NCBI RefSeq assembly: GCF_019008365.1
Contig: NZ_JAHHUL010000003.1
Coordinates: 62,001-126,000, forward strand
From: Phosphitispora fastidiosa
GTDB lineage: Bacteria; Bacillota; Thermincolia; Thermincolales; UBA2595
Direction: 5' to 3'
Length of the DNA stretch: 64,000 nucleotides
A model generated the notes under the pieces. It ran no database searches, had not been told where the DNA came from, and saw only the letters and a program-made list of their open reading frames with translations. Position 1 is the first letter of the stretch; each line of letters opens with the position of its first letter. Positions 8,550 through 17,637 of the stretch are shown one piece after another. The position numbers were made by a program, and so were the translations under genes.

Positions 8550-9659
8550 GTGGAACAAAATAATTCTATCCAGAAGGCTATTGGAGAATTGAATTTATTT
8601 GAACGCTTATATGATTATATAAGAATGGTTGACCCTGTGAATAAAAATGTTGCTTATTACCTGAAACCTGATGTAACGGAGATAGGTGATGGAGAACACC
8701 ACTGTTACAAACTCTGGGGTAAAGGAGATTTGTGTGAGAACTGTATTTCGGTAAGGGCTTATAATCAGGGGGATACCTTTGTTAAAATTGAATACCAGGC
8801 TGATAAGGTCTGGATGGCGACAGCAGTTCCCGTCGTTATAGAAGACAATAAGGTCGTGATTGAATTTCTAAAGAATATTACCGAAACCGGAATCATAGAT
8901 ATTGAGGGTAAAGAGACCGGCGAGATTCATAAAATCATTAACAAAAAGAATAGACTGATCGTTAGTGATGCTCTGACAGGTCTTTACAATAGCCGCTTCA
9001 TCAATGAAAGACTGCCATATGACATTGTATCATCCCGGGAAAACAGCAGACACCTTACGTTGGTTTTTATCAGCCTGAATAATTTTAAAGCGATTAATGA
9101 TACATATGGTCACGCGGCAGGTAACCACATAGCCAAAGAACTGGGGAAAATCATAAAAAAATACTGCAGGGACAGTAAAGATTGGGTTGCCAGATATGGC
9201 GGGATGGAATTTATTATGCTGTTATCTGATACCGATAATCAACAGGCCCATCAGGTGTACAAGCGCCTTTATAAAACGATTAATAACACAAGATTCCATT
9301 ACGGGGGAAATGACGTGAAGATTGCTGTCAGCATTGGGTTTTACTCTATGCTGAATGAGAACATAACAGCAGAGGAATTTGTGAAAAAGGCTGAAAAGAG
9401 TACATATATAATGACTGAGGCGGGCAAAACAGATAAAAAAGCTGTATTTGAAGAACTTGAGCAAAAGCTCTTTCTGACTGTTCGTGAGGGTGAGGTAGCG
9501 GAGCTGCTTTTAAAGGGTCTTTCTAACACCGAAATTGCGGAGCAGATATTTGTCAGCAATTCGACTGTCAAAAAACACATCTCAAGTATATTTAATAAAG
9601 TGAAAGTAAAATCTAGGTCGGAATTCATCTCTAAATATAGCTATATCACAAGGTTATAA
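8550..9659 (+). CDS. PAS-like / degenerate GGDEF / LuxR HTH regulator
   Basis: 369 aa from a GTG at 8550 with GGAGTGGGGGG upstream; the nearer TTG at 8543 is out of frame and stops at once. The N-terminal ~130 residues look like a PAS-type sensor with a Cys motif (HHC-x8-C-x2-C, ~residues 51-65). The GGDEF domain (~140-300) is recognisable from SDALTGLYNSRFINERL and INDTYGHAAGN, but the signature is GGMEF and the metal-binding DxD is replaced (FISLNNF), so diguanylate cyclase activity is unlikely. The C-terminal ~60 residues form a LuxR HTH (LTVREGEVAELLLKGLSNTEIAEQ...). It is 72 bp upstream of the Hrb gene in the same direction and may control it. Function inferred from domains. Confidence 0.85.
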   Translation: MEQNNSIQKAIGELNLFERLYDYIRMVDPVNKNVAYYLKPDVTEIGDGEHHCYKLWGKGDLCENCISVRAYNQGDTFVKIEYQADKVWMATAVPVVIEDNKVVIEFLKNITETGIIDIEGKETGEIHKIINKKNRLIVSDALTGLYNSRFINERLPYDIVSSRENSRHLTLVFISLNNFKAINDTYGHAAGNHIAKELGKIIKKYCRDSKDWVARYGGMEFIMLLSDTDNQQAHQVYKRLYKTINNTRFHYGGNDVKIAVSIGFYSMLNENITAEEFVKKAEKSTYIMTEAGKTDKKAVFEELEQKLFLTVREGEVAELLLKGLSNTEIAEQIFVSNSTVKKHISSIFNKVKVKSRSEFISKYSYITRL

Positions 9660-9731
9660 TTGTCCTTTTGGCCCATATTTTTCATCTCTTTCATATGTTA
9701 TACTCACTATAAAAAAGGAGGTCAGGAAAAA

Positions 9732-10445
9732 ATGGATACTAAAGCTTTTTACAAATTAAGCTACGGATTGTATGTCATTGGTTCTACAAAAGAAGGTCAG
9801 TTGAATGGACAGGTAGCCAACACTGTTTTCCAGATTTCTTCAGATCCGGCTACAGTGGCAATAAGCATCAACAAAAAGAACCTTACCAATGAGTTCATTA
9901 AATCAAGCAAAGTATTTTCAGTTTCTGTTTTGTCCAAAGAAACTCCTTTGGATTTCATCGGGCACTTTGGCTTTAAATCAGGGCGGGACATCGAAAAGTA
10001 CAAAGACATAACTTTTAAATTGGGCTTAAATGGCGTTCCGGTTCTTTTGGAACACACAGTAAGCTGTATAGAGGCTGAAGTAATTGCCAGTTATGAAGTG
10101 GAAACACATACCATTTTTATAGGAAAGGTTCTTGATGCCGAAGTGCTTGACAGTGGTGAGCCAATTACCTATGCCTATTACCAGCAGGTCAAAAGGGGGC
10201 AGACACCCGCTGCGGCGCCAACTCAGGTAAAAGAAGAAAACGAAGGGCAAACCGGTTCAAAAGGAGCTGGGGACAATAAGATGAAAAAATATGTTTGTTC
10301 AGTCTGTGGGTACGTGTATGATCCGGTGTCCGGTGACCCGGATTCGGGCATTGCCCCCGGAACGGCTTTTGAGGATATCCCTGAGGATTGGGTGTGTCCG
10401 GTATGTGGGGTGGGAAAAGATCAGTTTGAAGCCGTAGAAGAATAA
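9732..10445 (+). CDS. hrb: High-molecular-weight rubredoxin: flavin reductase-rubredoxin fusion
   Basis: 237 aa from the ATG at 9732 after a full AAGGAGGT site. Residues ~1-160 form an FMN-binding flavin reductase (flavoredoxin-like) domain ([39 protein letters not shown]). After a Pro/Ala/Glu/Gly-rich linker comes a complete rubredoxin (~185-237) with both iron ligand pairs, [10 protein letters not shown] and CPVCGVGKD. The same fusion is known as Hrb in Moorella thermoacetica, where it passes electrons from NAD(P)H to the flavodiiron protein FprA for O2 or NO reduction. Here rubrerythrin follows at 22 bp, so the pair forms an oxidative-stress operon; no FprA gene is visible in the window. 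Confidence 0.92.
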   Translation: MDTKAFYKLSYGLYVIGSTKEGQLNGQVANTVFQISSDPATVAISINKKNLTNEFIKSSKVFSVSVLSKETPLDFIGHFGFKSGRDIEKYKDITFKLGLNGVPVLLEHTVSCIEAEVIASYEVETHTIFIGKVLDAEVLDSGEPITYAYYQQVKRGQTPAAAPTQVKEENEGQTGSKGAGDNKMKKYVCSVCGYVYDPVSGDPDSGIAPGTAFEDIPEDWVCPVCGVGKDQFEAVEE

Positions 10446-10467
10446 TAAAAAGAGGGAGGAAACTTAA

Positions 10468-11004
10468 ATGAATTTAAAAGGGTCAAAAACTGAGGCCAAT
10501 TTAATGGCGGCTTTTAGCGGAGAATCAATGGCCAGGAATAAGTACACTTACTATGCCTCCAAGGCCAGGAAAGAGGGCTTGAACCAAATTGGCGACTTCT
10601 TTGAGGAGACTGCCGGCAACGAAAAAGAGCATGCTAAGATTTGGTTCAAGCTGCTGCACGATGGGATTCCAACAACGGCAGAGAATTTGGAAGACGCTGC
10701 GGCAGGTGAAAAGTATGAATGGACAGAGATGTATGCAGAATTTGCCCGGATTGCCAGGGAAGAAGGCTTTGAGAAAATTGCTGTTCTCTTTGAAAAGGTG
10801 GGCGCCATTGAAAAAGAACATGAGGAAAGATATCGGAAATTACTGCAGAACTACAAAGAAAACAAAGTTTTCGTAAGAGAAACCAAGCAGTCATGGATTT
10901 GTGCCAATTGTGGGCATATTCATTACGGTGAAGAGGCCCCTGAGGTTTGTCCTGTCTGTGACCACCCGAAAGCCTATTTTAATATTAGGGCTGAGAATTA
11001 TTAG
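10468..11004 (+). CDS. rbr: Rubrerythrin
   Basis: 178 aa, ATG after AGAGGGAGGA. The N-terminal four-helix bundle carries the diiron ligand pattern ([33 protein letters not shown]; ...[10 protein letters not shown]...EKEHEERY), and the C-terminus is a rubredoxin-like Fe(SCys)4 domain, [10 protein letters not shown] then [11 protein letters not shown]. Cytoplasmic NAD(P)H-linked peroxidase in anaerobes; electrons probably come from the Hrb encoded directly upstream. Length is normal for the family and all expected ligands are visible. A long hairpin follows its stop. Confidence 0.96.
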   Translation: MNLKGSKTEANLMAAFSGESMARNKYTYYASKARKEGLNQIGDFFEETAGNEKEHAKIWFKLLHDGIPTTAENLEDAAAGEKYEWTEMYAEFARIAREEGFEKIAVLFEKVGAIEKEHEERYRKLLQNYKENKVFVRETKQSWICANCGHIHYGEEAPEVCPVCDHPKAYFNIRAENY

Positions 11005-11068
11005 AGAGCCATTTGTGGAAAACAATAGTTAGTAGCGAAATATTTTCTATTTACCTACAATATGTATC

Positions 11069-11135
11069 GGGTAGATATATTCCTGCGGCAGTTGACAGAA
11101 CTGCTTTTGGGAATACATCTACCCCTTTGTTATTT
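11069..11135 (+). terminator. Terminator of the hrb-rbr operon
   Basis: Long imperfect hairpin: outer arms GGGTAGAT (11069-11076) and ATCTACCC (11117-11124), an inner GCAGTT/AACTGC stem, followed by CTTTGTTATTTTTT. Confidence 0.75.
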
Positions 11136-11150
11136 TTTCAGTAAATTCCG

Positions 11151-11179
11151 TTGACAAAATAGTTGATTTAATTAATAAT
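11151..11179 (+). promoter_or_regulatory. Sigma-A-like promoter of the marR/RND operon
   Basis: TTGACA at 11151-11156, 16-17 bp spacer, then TAATAA/AATAAT near 11173-11179, about 65 bp ahead of the marR start. The surrounding sequence is very AT-rich with TTAATTAATAATTAA-type dyads that could be MarR sites. Confidence 0.55.
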
Positions 11180-11243
11180 TAACATGGTAAATAGTTTAGT
11201 ATATTAAATAAATGAAATAATTTATTAAAAAAGAGGTGATTTA

Positions 11244-11711
11244 ATGGAAAATGGAGAGAAAAAGGCTATTGCCGAGGAGCTGGCCGGCACAATAATGAGG
11301 TTTAAGAAGCTTGACGGGCCGCATATTTCCTTCAAGGGTGTTAAACGCAGCGAATTCTTCCTGCTGGCCACTCTTGCTTATCATTCCACACCGGATTCGC
11401 AGGGGATAAAAATTTCGGATTTAAGCGCTAAAATGGATATTACGCCTCCGGCAGTAACACACATGATCAATTCTCTGGAAGAATTGGGACTTGTACTGCG
11501 TTTGGCAGATTCCAGCGACAGGCGTGTAGTTCTTGTCAGCCTGACAAGGAAAGGGAAGGATGTTGTCAAAAAGATTCAGGAGGAGTTCCTTGATAAATTG
11601 ATAGGGTTGGTAGAGTTTTTAGGGGAGAAGGACAGCAAAGAATTCATCAGACTTTTATCGCTGAACCTGGATTATCATAAAAAAATGTGCCGGCAGAATA
11701 TAGATGCATAA
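11244..11711 (+). CDS. MarR-family transcriptional regulator
   Basis: 155 aa, ATG after AAGAGGTGA. Winged helix visible at ~35-105: SEFFLLATLAYHS, ISDLSAKMDITPPAVTHMINSLEELGLV (HTH) and the wing DSSDRRVVLVSLTRKGKDVV with its conserved Asp-Arg-Arg. It is the first gene before the membrane-fusion adaptor and RND pump, the usual place for a local repressor released by the pump's substrates. The ligand is unknown. Confidence 0.93.
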   Translation: MENGEKKAIAEELAGTIMRFKKLDGPHISFKGVKRSEFFLLATLAYHSTPDSQGIKISDLSAKMDITPPAVTHMINSLEELGLVLRLADSSDRRVVLVSLTRKGKDVVKKIQEEFLDKLIGLVEFLGEKDSKEFIRLLSLNLDYHKKMCRQNIDA

Positions 11712-11730
11712 AAAGTATATGGATTGAAAT

Positions 11731-11770
11731 ATAACTGTATAACTGTATAACTGTACAACTGTATAACTGG
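11731..11770 (+). repeat. Five tandem copies of an 8-bp unit (ATAACTGT)
   Basis: ATAACTGT is repeated five times, with one base change in copy 4 and one in copy 5, inside the 97-bp gap between marR and the efflux adaptor. Copy-number change would alter spacing in the leader; it could equally be a row of protein sites. Confidence 0.85.
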
Positions 11771-11808
11771 ATGAAAGTGGATGTATACATATGGGGAGAT
11801 GATGTTTT

Positions 11809-12978
11809 TTGAATTTTAAACAGCGGAAAGTAAAGATTGCACTAATTGCAGCAGTTGGACTGATAATCCTCGCCATTGCGTGGGGAGCAATGTCTAAAAA
11901 TAAAGATGTGTCTGCTACCCAGGATGAGGAGGTTACTCCTGTAAAAATCGTAAAGGCGGCTAAGGGCGAGTTGGTTTCCACTCTGAAGATCAGTGGCAAA
12001 GTGGCAGCTTCAAAAGAAGTGACCATAGTTCCCAAGGTTGGGGGAAAGGTTACTGATGTGAAGGTTAAAGAAGGCCAGAAGGTCAAGCGGGGTGACTTAC
12101 TTATTGCCCTTGATGATGCGGATATCAGGGCACAGATTAGGGTGACTGAAGCGTCCCTGGAAATGTCAAAGGCAGGACAGCAGACGGCAGTGATTGCCTA
12201 CCAGGAAGCCCAGGCCAACCTGGAGCGGATGAAGGCCCTGTTTGCCGAAGGAGCCATATCAAAAAGTCAGCTGGAGACTGCTGAAAATAATTTTGCCAGA
12301 GCTGCCGCGTCCTACACTCCTGATGCCGGAGGTACCCAGACTGCAGCTCAGATTAAGCAGGCCCAGGCCCAACTGGAAGCGGCCAGGATTAATCTGCAGA
12401 ATACCAGGATTACAGCACCAATTGACGGCACTGTGGCAGCTAAAAATATTGAGCCCGGTGAAATGGCCGGTCCCGGTTCACCGGTGCTGACAATTGCTGA
12501 TATGGACCAAATGGTTGTGGAAGGCAACCTGGCAGAGAGTGAAGTTAATTTCGCCAAAGTGGGTGATGAAGTTAAGGTTTATGTAACCGCGGCAGACGAG
12601 GAACCCTTCCAGGGTTACATAGAAAGTGTCAGCCCTATTGCGGATCCTGTGACTAAAGCCTATTCCATAAAGGTTTGGCTTGAAAACGGAAGCCTGCTGC
12701 TTAAAGGCGGAATGGCTGCAGAAATATATATGACCGCTGAAGCCCGGGATGAGGTCCTGGTGCTGCCGCGGGAAGCTCTGTTAGACCAGGGGGACAGGCA
12801 GGTAGTGTATGTTGTCGATGGCGATAAGGCCCGGGAACGGGTCGTCACCCTGGGGCTTACTACCGACGAGATGGCGGAAATTGTTTCGGGACTGAAGGCG
12901 GGCGAGCAGGTAGTAATTTCCGGTCAGCAGTTTTTGATAGATGGTACCAAAGTCACAGTGGCATCCGGGGGCGAATAA
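11809..12978 (+). CDS. RND efflux membrane-fusion (adaptor) subunit
   Basis: 389 aa from a TTG at 11809; the ATG at 11802 stops after five codons and GGGGAG sits at a correct distance. One N-terminal membrane helix (KIALIAAVGLIILAIAWGAM) leads to the biotinyl-lipoyl half-motif (TIVPKVGGKVTDVKVKEGQKVKRGDLLIALDD), a coiled-coil hairpin (~110-200), the second lipoyl half (NTRITAPIDGTVAAKNIEPGEMAGPG), then beta-barrel and membrane-proximal domains (QVVYVVDGDKARERVVTLG). It should link the RND pump at 12982, which starts 3 bp after the stop of this gene. No outer-membrane factor gene is nearby. Confidence 0.93.
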   Translation: MNFKQRKVKIALIAAVGLIILAIAWGAMSKNKDVSATQDEEVTPVKIVKAAKGELVSTLKISGKVAASKEVTIVPKVGGKVTDVKVKEGQKVKRGDLLIALDDADIRAQIRVTEASLEMSKAGQQTAVIAYQEAQANLERMKALFAEGAISKSQLETAENNFARAAASYTPDAGGTQTAAQIKQAQAQLEAARINLQNTRITAPIDGTVAAKNIEPGEMAGPGSPVLTIADMDQMVVEGNLAESEVNFAKVGDEVKVYVTAADEEPFQGYIESVSPIADPVTKAYSIKVWLENGSLLLKGGMAAEIYMTAEARDEVLVLPREALLDQGDRQVVYVVDGDKARERVVTLGLTTDEMAEIVSGLKAGEQVVISGQQFLIDGTKVTVASGGE

Positions 12979-12981
12979 GTT

Positions 12982-15900
12982 ATGAAAATATCTGATTTTG
13001 CTGTCCGGAGGCCTGTCACTATTAGTATGATTGTCCTGGGGATTATCCTTATTGGAGTCGTTTCCCTGGGGAAACTGGCAATTGATTTATACCCGGAACT
13101 TAATTTCCCAATCGCGGCGGTGATTGCCAACTATCCCGGGGCCGGCCCCGAGGAAATCGAGAATCAGGTTACCCGGCCGCTGGAAGAAATCATGGGAACA
13201 GTAAATAATGTGGAGAGTGTCATGTCAGTTTCTTCACCAGGCAGTTCGATGGTGCTGATGATGTTTAACTGGGGCACAGACATTAATTTTGCCACACTTC
13301 AGATGCGTGAAAAGGTAGACCTTATCAAGGCGGGCCTGCCAGATGATGTGGGCACACCTACAGTTTTAAAAATGGACCCCACAACTATGCCAATTATACA
13401 GGCCGGTGTAAGCGGCAGCCGGGATCTGGCCAGTCTGCAGCAGATAACCGAAGATTTGATTAAGAACCGCCTGGAAAGAATTGCAGGGGTGGCTTCAGTT
13501 GCCATCACGGGAGGCCTGGTCAGTGAGGTGGAGGTTAAGGCTGACCCGGTCAAAATGGATGCTTACGGTCTTGCAGTTAACCAGATTATCCAAACTTTAC
13601 AGGGCGAAAACATGAACCTGTCTTCAGGAGAAATTGAAGACGGGAAGGAAAAGCTGCTGGTGCGGACCGTTGGAGAACTTAAGCGAATTGAGGACTTTGA
13701 AGAAATCGTCATCAGCGGTTCCGGCGGCGTTCAGGTTAAGCTAAAGGATGTAGCCCAGATTAAGTTTACCCATCAGGAGCCGACCCAGTATACAAGGGTT
13801 AACCAAAAGCCCAGCCTGAGTATAAATATTCTTAAACAGTCGGGTAGTAATATTGTTCAGGTTGCTGATAAGGTTAATCAGGAAATTGAAAACCTGCAGA
13901 GAGAACTCCCGTCAGGGGTGAAAATCGATATTGTGGTTGACCAGTCACTGTTTATCAAGGATTCCATAAGCCAGATGGCCCGGAATACGATATCCGGTGG
14001 AGTTCTTGCCGTGCTGGTACTCCTGGTGTTTTTGAGAAATTTTCGCAGTACGCTGATTATCGGACTTGCGATTCCTTTTTCAGTTATATCCACATTTATT
14101 CTGGTGTACTTTGCCGGAATTACCCTCAATGTTATGTCCCTGGGCGGGCTGGCTTTGGGTGTCGGGATGATGGTGGACAGTGCAATCGTTATCCTGGAAA
14201 ATATCTATCGATACCGTCAGCTTGGTCACGGATATATCGATGCCGCTATCAAGGGAAGCAGTGAAGTGGGTAGCGCTGTAATGGCCTCTACATTTACAAC
14301 TGTCGCTGTATTTTTGCCGATAGTGTTCGTAGAAGGGTTGGCATCAGAGCTTTTTAAGCAGTTGGCATTAACAGTTACTTTTTCTCTTTTGGCTTCGCTT
14401 TTTGTGGCATTGACCCTGATACCCATGTTATCTTCCAAACTATTGAAGGTTAATCCCCAGGAAGAATCTGCAAGAACGACACCCTTAGCCAAGATGGCTA
14501 ACAAAGTGCAGGGGGCTCTGGGGGCATTGGACGAAAGGTATCGCCGGCTATTAAACTGGGCGCTGCAGCACAGGAAAACCGTGGTCATAGGGGTAACTGC
14601 AGCTCTTATAGGCAGTTTTGCCCTGATACCTCTTGTCGGGATGGAGTTTATGCCACAGGTTGATTCGGGAGATATTGCGGTAACTGTGGAGCTTCCCAAA
14701 GGTGCGGTGCTGGAAGATACGGCCCGCATTGCCACTGAGGTTGAGGACATTGTTAATCAGGTAGATGAGGTTAAATCAATTTTTACCAGTATTGGCAGTA
14801 CCGGTCAGATGATGGGAGGCTCATCAGGAACGGTTTCACAGATGCAGTTAAAGGTTGGCAGCAGGACCGAACGGGAGCGCTCGACTGATGAAATAATGGA
14901 AGATTTGAGAAAACGGCTGAAGGGTGTTACCGGGGCCAAAATAACAGTATCTGGCGGAGCGCAGCAGCAGATGGCCGGCGGGAGCCCTATAGATATAGCC
15001 ATCAAAGGAAAAGATCTGGAAACCTTAAAAGATTTGTCCCTACAGGCGGTGCAGGTGGTCAGCGGAATTTCCGGCACCAGGGAAGTGGAAAGCAGCCTTG
15101 AAGAATCACGACCGGAAATCCAGCTGGTGATAGACCGTCAGAGGGCCGGGCAGTTGGGCCTGACGTCAAGTCAGGTGGCAACCGGTGTCAGAACTGCAAT
15201 CAGTGGGACAACTACCTCTACATACAGGGTAGGGGGCAGGGAGTATGATATCAGGATTAAAGTAGGCGAAAACAACCCTAACTTAAGGGAACTGGAGGGC
15301 ATGACTATTGTGGCCCCCACGGGTGCCAGGGTGCCGCTGCGGGAAGTAGCCGAGATTGCCAGGGTCAATGGACCTACCAGTATTAACCGGGAAGACCAGT
15401 CTCGGGTAGTCAATATTACTGCTAATGTAGTCGACCGGGATTTGGGGTCTGTGACCACAGAGCTCAAGCAGGCTATGGATAAGGTGAGATTACCCGGGGG
15501 GTATTCTATTGAATACGGGGGTCAGAATCAGGAGATGATGGAATCTTTTGAAAGCCTGGGTTTGGCCTTGATTTTATCAATAATATTAGTTTATATGGTT
15601 ATGGCATCCCAGTTTGAATCTCTGATGCATCCCTTTGTAATCATGTTTTCCATACCCACCACTTTTATTGGCGTCATTGGCGGCTTGGCTGTGACGGGCA
15701 GGTCTTTGAGTGTGCCGGCTTTTATCGGGGTGATTATGCTGATGGGTATAGTTGTTAACAATGCTATTGTTTTAGTTGACTATATTAATACCCTCAGGAG
15801 AAGAGGGATGGAACGGGCAGAGGCTATTGTCCAGGCCGGACCAACGCGGCTCAGGCCGATCCTGATGACAACCCTGACCACGGTCTTGGGATTAGTACCC

Positions 15901-16101
15901 CTGGCCTTGGGTATTGGAGAAGGCGCCGAGGCTCAGGCGCCTATGGCCACGGTTGTTGTCGGGGGACTGACAATGTCTACTCTTTTTACCCTGGTATTTG
16001 TTCCGGTAGTATATACTATTATGGATGATGCCGGTCAGTGGTTCCGGAAGAAACGGGGCCAGGCCGAGGCTCGGGAACAGGGCCAGGGAGCGGTAATTTA
16101 G
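12982..16101 (+). CDS. RND multidrug efflux transporter (AcrB/HAE1 type)
   Basis: 1039 aa, normal RND length. N-terminal MKISDFAVRRPVTISMIVLGIILIGVVSL is the classical first helix; two porter loops alternate with membrane blocks. TM4 contains GGLALGVGMMVDSAIVILEN, the region with the proton-relay Asp of HAE RND pumps (here D in MVDSA), and the second half ends with FIGVIMLMGIVVNNAIVLVDYINTLRRRG. It is a proton-driven exporter in complex with the adaptor encoded just upstream. Gram-positive-type neighbours and absence of a TolC-like gene suggest an envelope-spanning role without a dedicated outer-membrane channel, as in other Firmicutes RND loci. Substrate unknown. Confidence 0.95.
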   Translation: MKISDFAVRRPVTISMIVLGIILIGVVSLGKLAIDLYPELNFPIAAVIANYPGAGPEEIENQVTRPLEEIMGTVNNVESVMSVSSPGSSMVLMMFNWGTDINFATLQMREKVDLIKAGLPDDVGTPTVLKMDPTTMPIIQAGVSGSRDLASLQQITEDLIKNRLERIAGVASVAITGGLVSEVEVKADPVKMDAYGLAVNQIIQTLQGENMNLSSGEIEDGKEKLLVRTVGELKRIEDFEEIVISGSGGVQVKLKDVAQIKFTHQEPTQYTRVNQKPSLSINILKQSGSNIVQVADKVNQEIENLQRELPSGVKIDIVVDQSLFIKDSISQMARNTISGGVLAVLVLLVFLRNFRSTLIIGLAIPFSVISTFILVYFAGITLNVMSLGGLALGVGMMVDSAIVILENIYRYRQLGHGYIDAAIKGSSEVGSAVMASTFTTVAVFLPIVFVEGLASELFKQLALTVTFSLLASLFVALTLIPMLSSKLLKVNPQEESARTTPLAKMANKVQGALGALDERYRRLLNWALQHRKTVVIGVTAALIGSFALIPLVGMEFMPQVDSGDIAVTVELPKGAVLEDTARIATEVEDIVNQVDEVKSIFTSIGSTGQMMGGSSGTVSQMQLKVGSRTERERSTDEIMEDLRKRLKGVTGAKITVSGGAQQQMAGGSPIDIAIKGKDLETLKDLSLQAVQVVSGISGTREVESSLEESRPEIQLVIDRQRAGQLGLTSSQVATGVRTAISGTTTSTYRVGGREYDIRIKVGENNPNLRELEGMTIVAPTGARVPLREVAEIARVNGPTSINREDQSRVVNITANVVDRDLGSVTTELKQAMDKVRLPGGYSIEYGGQNQEMMESFESLGLALILSIILVYMVMASQFESLMHPFVIMFSIPTTFIGVIGGLAVTGRSLSVPAFIGVIMLMGIVVNNAIVLVDYINTLRRRGMERAEAIVQAGPTRLRPILMTTLTTVLGLVPLALGIGEGAEAQAPMATVVVGGLTMSTLFTLVFVPVVYTIMDDAGQWFRKKRGQAEAREQGQGAVI

Positions 16102-16104
16102 GCC

Positions 16105-16275
16105 ACATACCGTTTTCAGAAGCGCCAAATGTTGTGTAAGTTCTTCGCCTTTTATAGGTTTTCCATGACTGGGGATGACCAGGGATGGTTTCAAGTCCCT
16201 GAGGTGTTGTACTGACTTTTCTGCGGCCTCCCAATCTGTAGTCAAGTATTTTGGATACATTGGACACACATTGGA
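16105..16275 (-). pseudogene. C-terminal remnant of a metallo-beta-lactamase-fold hydrolase
   Basis: The minus strand reads YPKYLTTDWEAAEKSVQHL, then DLKPSLVIPSHGKPIKGEEL. This matches the end of MBL-fold hydrolases, where the late His sits in a SHG/GHG motif. The N-terminal zinc motif HxHxDH and most of the protein are absent. The open frame continues antisense into the RND gene without homology. A fragment, not a working gene. Confidence 0.65.
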
Positions 16276-16327
16276 CACATTTATGTGCTATAATATTACC
16301 TAAATATTAAGGAGTGTGATTGGGCAA

Positions 16328-17236
16328 GTGGAACTAAAATTCCCCAAAATTAAACGCAGTGTAATCATCAGTTTTTTAATCCTGAGTATTACCTTAGCTT
16401 TTGCTGCCGGCTGTAGTAATGGTAATTCCAATCAAGATGTTGTGGCCAGTGTGAATGGCGAAGACATCACTAAAAATGAGTTATACGAATTAATGGTGAA
16501 ACAAAATGGTCAACAAGCGCTGGATGCACTAATTTCTCAAAAAGTCATTGAACTTGAAGCCAAAAAACAAAAGATTGTTGTATCTGATGAAGATATCCAG
16601 AAAGAAATGGAAACTTATTATGAGACATATGGAGGCGAGGAAGCCTTTGCCCAGACTCTGGAAATGAGCGGCTATTCCCTGGATGATGTAAAAAAAGAGC
16701 TGGCTCTGAATATAAAAATCAATAAGCTGTTGGAACCCCGGGTTAAAATTACAGAAGATGAATTAAAAACCTATTTTGAAGAAAACAAGGCACAATTCGC
16801 CCAGCAAAAGCAGGTGAAGGCAAGCCATATTCTGGTTGAGACTGAGGAAAAGGCAAACGATATTAAGAAGAAACTGGCAGAAGGACAGGATTTCGCCCAA
16901 TTGGCAAAAGAAAACTCAACAGATGCGCAGAACAAGGATAAGGGCGGAGATTTGGGATTTTTTGGCAGCGGTGATATGGTCAAGGAATTTGAGGAAGCAG
17001 CCTTTGCCTTAAAAGTTGGAGAAGTCAGCGCTCCGGTGAAGACCGAATTTGGGTATCACATCATTAAGGTTTCAGAAGTAAAGGCAGCCCAGGACGCGAG
17101 TTATGAACAGAGTAAGTCCCAAATCAGGGAAACCCTGTTTGGGGAAAAAGCCCAGGCAGAATATAGTGTCCTGATGCAGGAACTGCAAAAAGAGTATAAA
17201 ATCGAAAATTATCTGGAAAAGAAAGCAGAAAAATAA
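16328..17236 (+). CDS. PrsA-like peptidyl-prolyl isomerase lipoprotein
   Basis: 302 aa from a GTG at 16328. An upstream GTG at 16316 is in frame, but only one base from AAGGAG, so the start is uncertain by four codons. A lipobox (FAAGC) ends the signal peptide, so it is a membrane-anchored lipoprotein outside the cytoplasm. A SurA_N-like region (DVVASVNGEDITKNELYELM...) precedes a parvulin domain (~165-265; VKASHILVETEEKA, GGDLGFFGSGDMVKEFEEAAFAL, VKTEFGYHIIKV), followed by a charged C-terminal helix. Known role of the family: folding of exported proteins, which fits the many large secreted proteins here. Monocistronic; a strong terminator follows. Confidence 0.93.
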   Translation: MELKFPKIKRSVIISFLILSITLAFAAGCSNGNSNQDVVASVNGEDITKNELYELMVKQNGQQALDALISQKVIELEAKKQKIVVSDEDIQKEMETYYETYGGEEAFAQTLEMSGYSLDDVKKELALNIKINKLLEPRVKITEDELKTYFEENKAQFAQQKQVKASHILVETEEKANDIKKKLAEGQDFAQLAKENSTDAQNKDKGGDLGFFGSGDMVKEFEEAAFALKVGEVSAPVKTEFGYHIIKVSEVKAAQDASYEQSKSQIRETLFGEKAQAEYSVLMQELQKEYKIENYLEKKAEK

Positions 17237-17253
17237 CAAGTGATAAAATATTT

Positions 17254-17282
17254 ACCGAGGCCAAAACGGCCTCGGTTTTTTG
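17254..17282 (+). terminator. Intrinsic terminator after the PrsA-like gene
   Basis: Perfect 9-bp GC-rich stem (17254-17262 with 17268-17276), five-base loop, run of six T. Confidence 0.93.
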
Positions 17283-17379
17283 TCTGGCTAAAATTAGTTT
17301 CTAATGCCATTTAACAATATTTCGAAGTGCTGCCGAACGGTCAGGGTGCTAATTCACCTTGGCCGATTTGTATTCCACG

Positions 17380-17541
17380 ATGACAGCACGTATTTCGACT
17401 GCCGGAATTATTGCCGGAACACTGCTGCTGTGGGGAATATTTACTTCGTTTATAACACGTTTTGCTACCGGTGAGATGTATATCGCCATTGCTTCTACAA
17501 TGGTCTTCACCTTGCCGGGAATTGGAATTTTTCTGTTTTAA
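17380..17541 (+). other. Doubtful small hydrophobic frame in a 400-bp spacer
   Basis: The spacer 17283-17637 has no clear gene. A 53-residue frame from the ATG at 17380 encodes two hydrophobic stretches (AGIIAGTLLLWGIFTSF and MYIAIASTMVFTLPGIGIFLF), but there is no ribosome site. The opposite strand also has an open, non-homologous frame over the same bases. Could be a gene remnant or a small membrane protein. Confidence 0.2.
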
Positions 17542-17637
17542 ATCCTTACAGGAACTGACCGCTGCAAGAATAGCTAAGCGATTCATTGACGAACCGGTCT
17601 TAATTTGGTATCATATTTATACCGAGGTGATGTTGTG

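Noticed and set aside
8543-8563. TTG at 8543 as the start of the GGDEF-LuxR gene
   Set aside because: Although better spaced from the ribosome site, it is out of frame and reaches a stop after six codons.
10525-10894. Several overlapping open frames antisense or out of frame to rubrerythrin
   Set aside because: Rubrerythrin is unmistakable in its own frame; the others lack starts with ribosome sites and known motifs.
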